DNA of 64,000 nt from Hibiscus mutabilis (GCA_019671005.1 CM033745.1:16234921-16298920); one strand, 5' to 3'. Positions 43,681 to 56,063 are shown, counted from the first letter of the stretch. Numbers and translations are program-made. Notes: generated from the sequence alone by a model not told the origin.

Positions 43681-45000
43681 GTGACGTAGCTATCTTGAGC
43701 TTGTTTGAGCATTTGATAATAAAGGCTTTTCTACACAGCTTTAGATCAGGGATCTACATAGTTGACTTAGCATAATTTTCCAGTGACTACGGAGAGAATA
43801 ATCACAAGATCTGCTACGCTAGACCATTCAGAGATTTGAGAATGAGGAAAATTTGGAAATCTAAGGGGCACGAGTTTACTCGAATGAGGAGATTGGAGAA
43901 AGCTCATCACGAGGAGTTTATGAAGAGGCAATAGTTAAGCCTGGGATAAGTGAGGGTAATGTTATTCTGATCGGTGTAAGTCAACATCTTCTTTCAAGAA
44001 GAAACAGATGAGGAAGATTCGGTAAATAAAGATGAAGATTAGACCTTATAGAAGTAGGAAAGGTTCAGAAGATTTAGGGGCATGTGTTCACCCCAATGTT
44101 GAGAGTGAAGATGACTCACCATGAAGAGTCAGTGAAGAGACAACAACTAAGCCCAAGTTGAGTGGGTCGGTGTTTTGAAGGTAGACCTCAGGAGGTGACA
44201 GAACTGCCTTTTCATGAGAGCGTACCTACACACCCGGATGAAGTCATAAAGATGAATCTGTTTGCTTTAGGATTTATGGTTCAGAAGATTTAGGTGACAC
44301 AACGTAGCTATCTTGGGGTAAAGGTTTGATTCAGAGTCGTGGGGACAGAACTGTCTTTTCATGAGAGCGTACCTACACACTCGGATGAAGTCATAAAGAT
44401 GAGTCTGTTTGCTTTAGGATTTATAGTTTGATCCTTTTTTCCTTAAGAGTCTTCGGTGATAGTGACGTAGCTATCTTGAGCTTGTTTGAGCATTTGATAA
44501 TAAAGGTTTTTCTGCACAGCTTCATATCAGGGATCTACATGGTTGACTTAGCTTAATTTTCCAGTGACTACGGAGAGAATAATCACAAGATCTGCTACGC
44601 TAGACCATTCAGAGATTTGAGAATGAGGAAAATTTGGAAATCTAAAGGGCGCGAGTTTACTCGAATGAGGAGATTGGAGAAAGCTCATCACGAGGAGTTT
44701 ATGAAGAGGCAATAGTTAAGCCCGGGATAAGTGAGGGTAATGTTATTCTGACCGGTGTAAGTCAGCATCTTCTTTCAAGAAGAAACAGAGGAGGAAGATT
44801 CGGTAAATAAAGATAAAGATTAGACCTTATAGAAGTAGGAAAGGTTCGGAAGATTTAGGGGCATGTGTTCACCCCAATGTTGAGAGTGAAGATGACTCAC
44901 CATGAAGAGTCATGAAGAAACAACAACTAAGCCCAAGTTGAGTAGGGCGGTGTTTTGAAGGTAGACCTCAGGAGGTGACAGATTTTAGTCAGACCAGTAT
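43548..45000. repeat. ~775-bp imperfect tandem duplication in the second Ogre-like element
   Basis: 'aaggtttgattcagagtcgt' occurs at 43553 and 44326. The following ~640 bp ('ggatgaagtcataaagatga', 'aatcacaagatctgctacgc', 'caccccaatgttgagagtga') recur in the same order. A third, partial copy of the start lies at 44197-44290. The PMD 'HPDEVIKM' segment is therefore present three times. Confidence 0.9.
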
Positions 45001-45239
45001 AGGCCAGCCCTATCCTTTCAAGATAAGATAAAAATGGAGACTTAGAAAAGACAGAAAGCTCGTGGAAGTTAAGGGTGATGGACCAGAAAGTAAGGATTTT
45101 TTCCCCAGCATCTCTAAAAATGACATCATTCATGCATCATACTTAGTTAGACATCCCTAGGTTAGGAGCATGCTAACTCATATCGTCAAATCATTTTGGT
45201 TGTTTTGGCATATTCAAATATTAGAAAAGATTTTGACCT

Positions 45240-45640
45240 GTAACTTCCCATTCAGAGAGGTAGATCTCAATAAAGATGATGAGTCCCTAAATGAGAAAAA
45301 CTCGCCCAACAAAGATTCGAAGAGTTCCTAAGGAGAAGAACTCGCTTAACCAAGAGGGAATAGTTCATAATGAGAAAAGCTCATTCAGAAGAATGGATAG
45401 TTCATAATAAGAAGAATAATTTCAACTTTCGGCAATTTTGAACCTCGGAGGATGAAGAATTTTGCAATAAGAAGAACAACTCTAGACTCCGAATTTTGGT
45501 AAAAGGTCAAATAATTTCGTAATGAGAAGAACAACTTTGGACTCCAAACTTTGTCAGAAGATTGAAGAATCAGCCGAGGAAAGGTAAAAAGTTTTAGAAG
45601 AACTCGCAATCTTAAGGCCACAGTCAAGGAAGCGAGATAA
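45240..45640. repeat. Degenerate 'aatgagaagaac(a/t)' repeats
   Basis: Variants of 'taatgagaa(a/g)a(a/g)ctc' recur roughly every 40-60 bp. It is the decayed left part of the 3' repeat zone; unit boundaries are unclear. Confidence 0.55.
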
Positions 45641-46085
45641 AAATTAGTGCTTAAGGTCTTTGTTCTATCCTTGTTTCAAGACATGAAAGAAATCTGCCAA
45701 AGCTAAGACGGGAGGACATTGAATGTGGCATTGACAAAATCTGTCGAGAAAGGACAAAGAATACCTCTCATGTCGAAATCCAATGGACTAGAGGCAAAAA
45801 CCCGTAAGGGCGCTCAAAAGAAAAAAAGAAGAGAAAAAGAAAAAAAAAGAGATCTCTAAAATGAAAACCTGAAAAGGCACTTTAGAACAAAAAGGTTTAG
45901 GAGCTCAAGAGACAAGGCGACATAAAGGGTGAACCCGAGTGAGGAAGGAGGCACCGCCACTACAAAGAAAAAAGGGAAAGCAAGAGAAGATCGAGATCAA
46001 GGGATCAAAAAGAGGAAGTATATTTGAAGGATAGATTGGACACCTCCTAAAAATTGGAGTAAATGACAAAGTGAAAACCTAAAAA

Positions 46086-46380
46086 GGATTTCAAAGCGAA
46101 GTAGGCATATACTCATAGCTCAAGGATTTCAGGAAAGGATTTCAGACTCCCCACATCAGGATTTTAGAGCAAAGGAGGCAGATACTCATAGCTCAAGGAT
46201 TTCAGGTGAAGGATTTCAGAATCGCCACATCAGGATTTCAGAGCGAAGAAGGCAGATACTCATAGCTCAAGAATTTCAGGTAAAGGAATCTAGACTCGCC
46301 ACATTAAGGATTTCAGAGCAAATGAGGTAGATACTCGTAGCTCAAGGACTTCGGAGCAGAGGAGGCAGATACTCATAACT
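46086..46380. repeat. ~74-bp tandem array
   Basis: 'gatactcatagctcaagg' or variants start near 46108, 46181, 46255 and 46330, a step of 73-75 bp, with a partial fifth unit near 46368. Each unit holds 'aggatttcag' twice. It is in the same pre-polypurine-tract position as the other arrays. Confidence 0.88.
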
Positions 46381-46505
46381 TCAGATTTTATAAAGAATAA
46401 GGGAGAATAGTTTTACATAGGAGAAACTTGTAGCCTAGAATCTTCAAATAAGGAAGTGAGACAAAATTAGTGCTTATGGTCTTTGTTTTATTCTTGTTCA
46501 ACAAG

Positions 46506-46525
46506 GATAAGCAAAGATGGGCAGC
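46506..46525 (+). other. Polypurine tract
   Basis: 'gataagcaaagatgggcagc' ends against TGTAATCACTAATTT, the start of the 3' LTR. Confidence 0.75.
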
Positions 46526-49523
46526 TGTAATCACTAATTTTTGTCCGGGATAATAACCCATTTTTATCTTATTACTTATCTTACTTATTTACTTTTAATT
46601 AGTATTATTATTATTAGTAGTAATATTTGTCATTATCTAGTATTGACCTTATTATTGTTAGTTAAAACCCAAAATGAATATAAATAAAAGTCAGCCCTAT
46701 ATTATTATTAACAGTCCATTAAAACACAAGTCCATTTATAGACTCAAAACCCAAAACATATATATTACGTGTTTGGCCCAATAGGGTCCAGCTAACTAAG
46801 CCCTAATCTGATAACCACAAAATCTAACAACCCTATTTTCTTTGTGCAGCCAGCTCTCAGCCATTAGATCTGGGATAGATATAATGGCCCACGATCGAAA
46901 GAGCGTCCTCCTAGATCCCCCGCGCGCCCACACGCGACCTCTAGCGTCACCCACACGCGCGTTCAACCCACGCGCTCAACTCCTCGGCTGCCCAAGCCGC
47001 GTCGTCTCCTCAGCTCCCAAGCCACGTCCATTCGTCTTCCGAAAGCTTTCGAGGCTGCCATCTCTCCACGTCAGCCTGCAGCTACCAGGACTGGTCCCCT
47101 ATTCCTCAGCAGTAACACATACAAACAAAAAACAACAAGGGTCAGAAATCAAGATTGCTTTAGGGAGACAAACCGACATGGCAGAACATGGGCACGAATA
47201 CAAACAAGTTTTCAGAGAAAAGTACGAACCAATAGCAATTTTTTAGGTTTTTTACTTTTCTTAAATCATGTAATCTTCGGTTATGTAAACTGAAACCGCC
47301 AATTTAAACCCTAGAGGGGAATATTCAGAGAAATCAATAGACAAAAACAAAAAGGCTTCAAAGACTTCAGAGGTATCATCTCCCTATTATTCATTTCAAA
47401 GCATACTTTAAAAGAGTTTTAAGGTTTCGGGCTTTTACCTTCGCAACATTTTACCTTCCCCGCGCCGTTGCTGTTCTCCGCCGATAACAAGCCTTCCAGC
47501 ATTCCTCATAACCGCGTATGGTGAATAGGAGGGAAGGGTGACCAAAAAGCTTTGGTTTCGGCTCCAGTCTTCAAAAAGGGGGGTTTAAAAATTGGGGGGT
47601 TACTAAAGAAAAGGCCGAAATTTTTAAAAAGGAAGGGTTGGATTCAGATTTAGAGGGAAAAATGAGTCTTTTTCAGTTTTTTGTGTTCACCGGCCGCCGG
47701 CGAGCGGCGATTGATGTGGCAGAAGACCGTCGGATTCTGAGAATCATGACAAAGAGGATGAACACCATGGTGGTGTTCATCCGAGTGTGAGAGAGCGAAG
47801 AAAGGATTCTCTAATTTTTTAGAGAATCGGTTTTAAAAAATTTCTTTGTAGTAAAAACTATGTTTTATACCGGCCCCTTTTTAAAAATAAGTTTTTCACA
47901 AAATAAACCCCTCTGTGTCGCGCTATTTAAGCATGGAGGGGTCTTCGCCTTTCAAAATCACCCTTTAAGCCATTCCGCCTTTGATAATAACGCCCGCAGT
48001 CCCTGAAGTTTCAAAGAGTTTTGCAAATTCACCCGTCTTTCAATTTTAACTTATATGGGCCCTAAACTTCTGATTTTGCTAATCTAGTCCCAAATCCAGA
48101 CTTAAAATCCCCTTGTTATCCTCTTTTTATCATGCACGTTTAATTTTGCTTTGCATCCTTTATTTTCAGTTTTTATTTCCTAATATTAGTTGATATTTGA
48201 TTTGTTGTGGCTATATATGCATAATGAGGTTTGATATGTACATGTATATAGTATAATATATATTTTTCATGTAGTATATAATATATAATTTTAATATAAT
48301 ATGCATAATATATGGTTTGTATATAATTTATAGTATAGATTTTTTATATAACATGTGGTTTTTATATCATATATAATACATATAACCTATGGTAAATATA
48401 TATATATATATATATTCTAATATATATGTTATATGTTCTACACATTATTTAATATATAGAAAATAAAGATATATTTTTATATAAGCATATATGTGTGGTA
48501 TTTATTTATGTGTACATAATATAGTTTGTTTATGTTATATTGCTTTAATGCTTGATTTGTGGTTTTCTTTTTGTTTTTACTAGGTTAAGCTTTTAGGTTA
48601 GTTGAGGGTAATTCGATTTAATTAATTTAAAGTGTGCGCTCGACTTATTGGGGCATAATCTTTAAATTAATTAGATTGATTTTTAGGGTTGCCTTTTAGA
48701 GTCATAGTTAGACTTAAGGTTTGAATTAGTTTAGCGAATTTAAATTTATCTTTGGCTTATTGGGATAAATGTTAAATTCATTAAACTAGTTGAACAATTT
48801 CTTAATGACCCTTTTAAGATAAAAATGACATTGAACATGGGTGGGAACTTAAATTAAATTCATGATTGATTAATTTGACTAATTTTTAAATAGTATCCTT
48901 GGCTTATTGTGATACTAGTTTAAAATTAATCCACTTAATTATCACGATTCAAGATAATCTATAAATTATTAGGGTTTTCTAATTTTTAGGTTTAATTAAT
49001 TTATGGTTAATATTAGACTCACCTAGTTAATAATTAGATCACTAATTCAACGTTCATAATTTGGGTCTTTTAGGTTAGGACTTTAGTGGGCCTAGGGTTT
49101 TAATTTACATGCTCTTCTTTGCCATGCATTTCTAATTATCATTTATATGACCTTTAAAATTTTAATTATACACGGTAATCAATTAATTTAAATTCAAAAA
49201 AGGAGGTATTCATTAATTTTGATATTTGTGTCGTAACAATCTTGGCTCAATGGATGTGGACAAAATATTTGAATTAATCCTTACCGTTTGAATGTAAACC
49301 TTAATTAAAAATGGACAAGTCATAACATCATATCTAAATGCTTGCACCATGCATAAATGTGACGTACGAAATTCGAACCATTAATTAACACGACAATCAA
49401 GTTATTTGATGTCGATTTAATCTATGGTCTGATGTATCGTCATCCTTATTAATTAAATGTCCAATCAATTTGAATCCACTAATTTGATAAAGCCCGTCCA
49501 ATTAAGGTTAATTTAGATTAAAA
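46526..49523 (+). repeat. 3' LTR of the second Ogre-like element, right end lost
   Basis: It starts TGTAATCACTAATTTTTG, close to the LTR start at 6315. 48040-49510 matches 30935-32230 plus 38143-38560 without the MITE or the 5.9-kb insertion. It breaks off at 'aattaaggttaattta', where the minus-strand Athila LTR begins. An imperfect palindrome (GCCATTAGATCT ... TAATGGC) follows 'TGTGCAG' at 46845-46887. The frame at 46842-47246 is LTR sequence with no recognised domain. Confidence 0.85.
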
Positions 49524-50723
49524 AGATAGCTAAAGTAAGGTAAAAACAGTTCAGCAACAAGAAGGTATTTGTATGAATGATGAGTGTTGGCAAGGGATGT
49601 ATGGATTTCCCGCTATTCATGTCAGCCTTTAATAATGTTCTGCCTTGGTTTTATTGTCGAGCAGATTCAAGAATAGTATTGCCTCTGTCGATAGCAATAC
49701 CTTAAGTTAATCATGATAAACCCCCTACATGTCTATAGTGAAGTTTTTCATTAATTAACTCGATTAAGTGTCAATCTTTACTCCTAAGGGGTAGATTCAC
49801 TTCAGAAATAAGTCCATCTACTTGAACATCTTCTTTTGAAGTTTCTCTCCTTAGTACCTAGCAACTGATTGTTGCCTCTTAAGTCTGTTAAGATATTAAG
49901 GTGCAATAAGCATACAACACTAACTGTCGTATGGCAAAGAATTTGGGAAATTTAAGCTCTAGCAGATAAAAAATAATGCCAAGACATTCTGGTTATTTAA
50001 AAACTAAATATAAAATAAGCGTTAATCGTAAATATCCCCCAACCAACTATAAAAACTTAGTTCATGGTTAGGGGTCCATCCACAAAACATTATTGTTTCT
50101 CATCATTTCGAAATAAAAACAAATATAACTAAGAGAATGGGCAAGTAAGAGATCCGTCAATACATCCCTTCGAATGCTCTAGAGCTCTCGGTCTTAGCTG
50201 GTCAAACCATGTCGCCTCTGGGTTCATCACGGTACAGCCTCTCTCAAATCCGATCTCTTCAAGTAGTTGCTTGATCTCCTTTAAATAGGCTTGCGTGGAA
50301 ACCCTAAGATAAGCTTTTGTGTTTGAAATTTGAATGCGCAGAAGAATAAAGCGTGTTATCCTCTTATCCATATTTGAATCCTAGGACTGATGTATACAAG
50401 GTCTAACGGCTACTTTGACCGAGGATCGAACTTCAATCCTTTGCCGGCCGAGCTTGGCATTGTTTGGTCCATCTATGTCAACTGCTACTCGGCAATTCTC
50501 TGCTTCTTTTCTTGTGTTCTCTGCCAAAGCTTCTATGCATGTTTGTTTGTCTGTGTCCTGCATCAAAACCAGCAAAACAATCATTCACACTGGCAACGGA
50601 ATAACTCCTAACTCCTTATGCAAATGCATGATTTTAACATCTAAATGCAACTAAATGTACTCAAAGGCAAACAAAGGCATTGCAAAATAAACATAAAAAA
50701 ATAGTACTTTTGAGGAGTTAACA
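49524..50723 (-). repeat. Second copy of the minus-strand Athila LTR
   Basis: On the minus strand it starts TGTTAACTCCTCAAAAGTA at 50723 and aligns with 21621-22801 over its whole length. It extends slightly further, through 'ttttaccttactttagc', before being cut near 49523. It may be the 5' LTR partner of 21621-22801, but no primer site or 5' internal domain survives to its left. Confidence 0.78.
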
Positions 50724-51880
50724 CCTACCCACTACCCACAACGGGTATGACGTTTTACATCCACACCCGCTTGCTACCCATCCCCACCCCAACTGGGGTG
50801 GTTACGGTGCGGAATCCATAAAAATGTACCCGTCTGTCATCCCCAATCATATAACCTTATTTGTACATATTAATGGCATCCGGAAAATTGCTATTCATCT
50901 AAACTGGATCTTCCAGCTCCTGGGGTACTCAAAAACAAGACCTGCAATACTTCTAGCCCTTGCATGGCCAAAAAACTTGTTCACAATAGCCAGAGCAAAC
51001 TGATTTACCAATAATTCTCCAATCTCCCTGGCCACAGACTCCCCGAAAAGTTGTTTTACTAAGGCCAGAGCAAACGCAAAAGAAGTTCATGGGCCCTGGC
51101 TTGTAGTAAGCTCTCCTGAAACTTGAAGATTTGATTTGACAGCATAGAAGGTTGGTAGCCGGTCAAAGAATGCAGGGTGGCAAGTTGTCTTGCGTGGCAA
51201 ACCACATCAAATTTAGAAATCAAAATGCATAGATATGAAACAACAATTTTTATATAAACCGGTACTCACCTGCTTCCTCCTCAAGAGTCCCCAAGGGAGA
51301 AATGCAACTGCCGGAGCAGTAGATATACCTCCATAGAGCCTCTTTCCTCGGCTTGTTTGCTTGTAATCTTCTTGAGAATTTCACAATCTCTTAATCGTGC
51401 TGATCAGGCATTCCTCCCTTCAAAAAATACGCAAACGATAATTGCTACATGAACTATATATAGTACAAACAATTTAGCAATCTGTATTTTGAGAGGGTTA
51501 TTTCCTCTAGGAGTCTCAAAGTCCAAAACATTAATATGGAATATGCAGTCATAGTGACATTATATCCTAAGCCAATATGAAAACCAAAGGTTTGAAGAAC
51601 TAACAGGCAATGCCACGAGATCGGAAAATTGATGAGAACAAGTGGAGATTGTGGCATCAGCAACCAATCTGGCGCCTCTGGAGTCTGGACGCTTGAATCT
51701 CGAGCTACGGTTCCACCGAGGCCATCGTCACCTCCGCCTCAGCACAGCGCAGAACATCAAACAATATAACAGCCTCCATTTCCTCAATACCAAATCCAAT
51801 TGGAACCAAAACCTAACCATCCACGTAAACAACAACAATCAAAATTTTAAACTCGTCTCATCATTAAACTAAGTGCTGAA
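50724..51880 (-). other. Low-copy sequence with unidentified coding scraps
   Basis: Not recognised. On the minus strand, 51090-50900 has about 60 open codons ('...VKQLFGESVAREIGELLV...' to a stop). An adjacent frame near 51200-51080 reads '...RQLATLHSLTGYQPSM...'. A possible splice donor ('gaagcaggtgagtacc') lies at about 51260. 'ccagagcaaac' and its surroundings are duplicated (50990 and 51063). These could be exons of a decayed or unfamiliar host gene; I cannot build a continuous model. A 5'-UTR-like stretch with short frames lies at 51640-51880. Confidence 0.3.
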
Positions 51881-52082
51881 CAACATAAGCAAACGAAGCA
51901 TTTCCTACTCTATGAATCTCTAGTGAAAAGGGTTTTGCACAATTTGAGATAAATCAATTGCCAAAATAAAATGAAGCATTTAGATAAACGTAAGGTGAAG
52001 GTTAAGGGTACAGCCTTTTGGTACAGGCAGTGTCTGTGTTTGTAACAGTGGTTATCCAAAAAGATCCACACCCTCTGGATCC

Positions 52083-52092
52083 CCCCCCCCCT
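52083..52092. repeat. C homopolymer
   Basis: A run of about ten C bases in the probable 3' flank of the receptor-kinase gene. Homopolymers like this are prone to length errors. Confidence 0.7.
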
Positions 52093-52229
52093 TTCTTTTG
52101 TACAAGTCTTATACAAATCACAAGCTTGATGGTATTCCTTGCATAACAAGACAGCACACACCTGTTTAGTTCATGGGTGAGATCATATTCTCTCTCAAAT
52201 AGTGTCAACTTTCTCACATAGCTGGATGA

Positions 52230-52383
52230 AGCAAACAAAATGATTGACCTCAAAGAGAGTATGTTCTTAGGAGATCGCGGTGAACCGATTTCTAGTAAAA
52301 TGCTTCTACTACGATATGACCTTGATGTACTTGAAGATGAAGCAAGATATCTTCCGTCCCCACTGTGAAAAAGAGGTTCACTC
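52230..52383 (-). pseudogene. Out-of-frame C-terminal tail of the receptor kinase
   Basis: Directly after the TAG, a different frame reads '...EPLFHSGDGRYLASSSS' and 'TSRSYRSRSILLEIGSP', which in relatives continues the same protein. One extra base near 52384-52388 would account for the shift. It could be a real mutation, an allele, or a sequencing error. The lost part is a serine-rich tail outside the kinase domain, so the main enzyme may still work. Confidence 0.7.
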
Positions 52384-55300
52384 CTAGGAATGTTCACTTA
52401 TCTGTCCTCTTCCGTCACTACCTTCGTAATCTTCATCTTCAACAGCCCGTATAAACCCACTTTGCGTCAGATCTAAACTCTCGTACAAGAGCTGAAGGAC
52501 CTGTTTAATTGAAGGCCTAGCCCGCCCTTCTCTTTGGGTGCACCATCTCACAATGGTCACGACTGTCTGAAGTTGGTCTAAGTTGAAGGAACCCTTGATA
52601 TGGGGGTCCACAAGCTCGATTAGCCTCGACTCTGATGCCAACAGCATCTGAGTTGATTCTACCAAATTCACACCATCTTGTACAGCTCGTCTTGCGGTCA
52701 CCATCTCCAAAAGTAGCACACCGTAGCTGTACACGTCACTTTTATCAGTGAGCTCTTGAGTGACCACATATTCAGGATCCATATAACCTGAAAGTCATCT
52801 AATGTTTAGATCTATAGTAAAGCCATGAGACAATTTTTAACCTTCCAATGATGGCTAACCTGGAGTTCCACGGATGTCAGTATTTACTGATTTGAAGCAA
52901 GCAGAACCGTCTTTTGAAGCTCGTGCAAGGCCAAAATCCGCAACCTAGAAGGATACAGTTAAGTAGAAAGCACAAACTGGTTCATAGCAATGTACTTTGA
53001 TGGTTTTACCAGAAGACAAGTTCTTATGTAGAGAAAGAAAAACAAAATGTTATTTTCTTTATCTTAAAACCCACATATTGAGAAAATGACGAGGAAATAG
53101 AAAGTTCATGCGAATTCAACAGACATGATACCTTTGCAACAAAATTCTCGTCCAACAAAATGTTGCTTGATTTGATGTCCCGGTGGCACAGAGGTGGATC
53201 ACAATAAAAATGAAGGTACTCCTGCATATAAAAACCATGAGGAAAGAGAAGTGATTTAAGGAGATGATGATTTCGTATAAATGAACTGCAAATTAGAAAA
53301 ACAACAGAACCCATTGCTATTACCAAAGCATTAGCCACGTCAATAGCAATTTGTATTCTGGTTTCCCAACTCAGTAGGGTTTTTCCGGAGGCTGCATGAA
53401 TATGAGACAATATCCATTTAGAGCATGGAATGAACAAATGGACACAGAAAGATAACATGAGAAAGCAGCAGTTAATGAAGTGAATTAAAGGAATGGAGAA
53501 GCATACAATGAAGATAATCCTTTAGGCTTTCATTTGACATGTACTCGTACATTAGAAATCTGCCACAAAGTAAAAGCATTCGATTTGCTAGTAGATGAAC
53601 AACTGCCAGGACATACATACAAGAATGAACTACCTCTCGTGCTTTTTAATGCAAAATCCTCTTAGAGCAACTAGATGTTGATGGTGTAACCTTGCAAGAA
53701 GTTCTATCTCTTGGCAAAATTCGTCTTCTCCTTGCTCTGAGACTTTGTTCATCTGCTTCACAGCTACCAATGATCCATCACTATATTGAGCTTTGTACAC
53801 TGTCCCCAACCCTCCACGTCCAATGACGGTGCTAAAACTGCAAGTTGCCCTTTTTGTTTCCTTGTAGCTATATTTTCGAAACATTGACGAAGTGCCTGCA
53901 ATTTAATAGCTGTTGGTGAGAAAATGATTTTCAAAACTTGCCATTATCAAAGGATAATAGGTGATATCAAAACAAACCTTCCTGGAATTTATGCAGGGGC
54001 CTACGTGTAGGAAAGAGTTTTGATGAGTTCTTTTTCATACTCTCAGAATCCTCCAACTCTCTGCTTTTCTTACGAATCAAGATTAACAAAACTATAAGCA
54101 TCATCACGGCAGCTACCATAACTGCTATGCCAACGCCAAGAATAGAAATTAGGTGGTATTCATGGTGTTTCTGGTTCAGAGGTACCCCCATTATGAGTTG
54201 ACTTGGTGCAGCAGCAATCAGTGGACTAGGAAAAGCCTTCGGGGCAGGCGGAGACAGAGGTGACTCCGAAACTAGCATCATGGTTGGAACAAAGTATTAG
54301 CTGATTGGAGGGATATATAAATGTTCTTTTACATACAGAAAATAAGCCATGAAAAACATACCCATAATTCTAATGTCTTGATGCAGTTAAAGAAGAAAGG
54401 AAAACTACAGTTTTAAATGATATTATATTAGGAGCATTAGCTTTCCAGGCATACTTGGGTTTAAATTTTTATGTTTCTTGATAATAAATAATGCTTCTTG
54501 GCTCTTTGCACAACCTATACGAGGAAATATGAGGAATGGAATACGTTAAGAATGATGAAAAACATTTGAGCCATACAAGAAACTGCAGAAGTAGGAGAAA
54601 TCTTACAAAAGACTGTCTACATGGCAACAAATATATCTACACATAGTTCTCATACAAAATTAAATTACTGTTTTTTAAGAAACTAATTATACCTGGTGGG
54701 ATACTAAATCCCTCAACTTGAAAGAAGCAACTTGCAATTTCAACAGCTGAAATGTTGTCAACACGGCTCGCAACTGCAGCAAAGGTCGCATCTCGGCAAG
54801 TACTCAATGTTCTGTTATCTTGAGATCCAACTAGATGATGAACGTAGTTGATGCCAGCATTTAAACACTTTCGGCATTTTTTTTCCTGCGATAGTGGCAG
54901 TTTGCAGTTCACAATGACATTCGTAAACTCTGGAGACTCAATCATCTGTGTTACGGTTGTCTGATCCCTACAGTTAAAACTAACGGGAATCTTCGTACCA
55001 AACCCACAGAAATTTGTGGCATTTCGTGTGACTCCATACAGCTGCATGGTTTGCAATATGGTGCGGATACAAATGTCAGATAAATCTGATGTGACTCCTA
55101 GGTTGCCTGTCACATTTGCATAACGAGCAACAGAAAATGCAATGAAAGCATTCATATAGCGGCAACACTTCCCTCTTTCGTTCTTATTTGAGCATAAAGA
55201 AGCCACAAGAGTAAAATTGGATGCACTCATATCCAAGGGGCAATCTGCAGAAGTAGTAGGACCATCAATCAGATATGAGTAAGCAACAATAGCTTAGTCA

Positions 55301-55820
55301 TCATCGCTTTGCAATCCATCACTTGAGAAATAGATCGCTGAGTATCACCAGAAACATGAATAAACATTAAAAATGACTTCCAATCAACTTCAAACCTAGA
55401 AAGCATAATCTAGCCAAAGGTAACTCCGTCTTGTTACCCCAAATTCACACCGACTTCCATTATTCGAAAATCTACCATAACTTATCAGTGCCAAATGCAG
55501 AAAAATACTATAGGAAACACATTCCTTATAATTTTTTACTAAGCAAAAACAAACAATGAAAGTAAGAAAAATCTAGTTGTAATTACACCAATTTGGCCAT
55601 TAATTCTTAACGCAGAGCTTTAGGCATTCATCCACTGAGCCAGGTTCAGAAATTGAATAGTTGCTTGATTGAAGAAGACATTGTGTTGAAATTCGATAAA
55701 CAGTGAACCAATAAAGGAACATGAAGCTAAAGGAACTTAACCTGCCAGTGCCAGTATCAGAGGAAGCTGCAAACCAATAAAGGCCAGGAAACCCGACATT
55801 GCTTTTGCCCAGACCACCAT
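52384..55820 (-). CDS. SPARK-domain receptor-like protein kinase (At1g49730-like), nine exons
   Basis: Exons: 55820-55742, 55244-54693, 54271-53978, 53895-53634, 53559-53507, 53391-53324, 53221-53132, 52944-52860, 52787-52384. All introns are GT-AG and phases join without a break, giving 628 residues. Residues 1-26 are a signal peptide (MVVWAKAMSGF...LILALA). Residues 27-210 are a Cys-rich SPARK ectodomain ('CCRYMNAFIAFSVARYA', 'CRKCLNAGINYV'). A transmembrane segment lies at about 250-275, followed by 'RKKSREL'. The kinase has Gly loop GRGGLG (334-339), K355, HRD at 449-451 and DFG at 469-471, so it looks catalytically complete. It probably sits in the plasma membrane and phosphorylates Ser/Thr; ligand unknown. 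The frame ends early at TAG 52384-52386, and the usual 'SGDGRYLASSSSTSRS' tail follows in another frame. Confidence 0.9.
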
Positions 55821-56063
55821 GGTAAACCAGGAAATAACCCTTTTTTTCCCTTTTAAGTTTTGCCCAAAGAGTCATTTTTTAATCACATGCTTTAAAACTC
55901 GTTGATTATTAAAGAGAAAGTTATGTGAGGGTAAAAGTACTCTAGACTTTATTATAAAAAAGTAAACTTGGTTTATCATAATTGAAAATTGTTAGATTCT
56001 TATGAAAATGACTCAATTAAATGGTGTGGTATTCACTCTGTTAATTTGAATCTAATAAATTAT
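55821..56063 (-). promoter_or_regulatory. Proximal upstream region of the receptor kinase
   Basis: Only about 243 bp separate the start codon from the long-inverted-repeat element, so the promoter must be short or include transposon sequence. It is AT-rich. I see no TATA box I would commit to. Confidence 0.35.

Larger units (their letters stand above)
30935..49523 (+). mobile_element. Second Ogre-like element, both LTRs truncated, with two nested insertions
   Basis: The 5' LTR lacks its first ~1.5 kb (compare 46526-48040) and ends at 38882. Then come a primer site, leader, broken gag, non-coding block, PMD fragment, a ~775-bp duplication, a 74-bp array, polypurine tract and the 3' LTR from 46526. 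The 3' LTR stops near 49523, about 350 bp before its expected end. A MITE (31277-31492) and a 5.9-kb element (32231-38142) lie in the 5' LTR and are absent from the 3' LTR. No polymerase or integrase is recognisable. Confidence 0.82.

Noticed and set aside
46842..47246. 134-codon frame in the Ogre-like 3' LTR
   Set aside because: It lies in the LTR promoter/leader region, contains the palindrome, and has no recognisable domain. The corresponding 6315-element LTR does not keep it.
25272..49523. Single giant Ogre element with LTRs at 25272 and 46526
   Set aside because: There are two primer sites, two polypurine tracts and two unrelated LTR starts (TGTCACTG and TGTAATCAC), so two elements are required.
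51642..51872. 76-codon plus-strand frame as a gene
   Set aside because: No domain, no clear splice context, and Asn-rich towards the end. It may be 5'-UTR-like sequence of something on the other strand.
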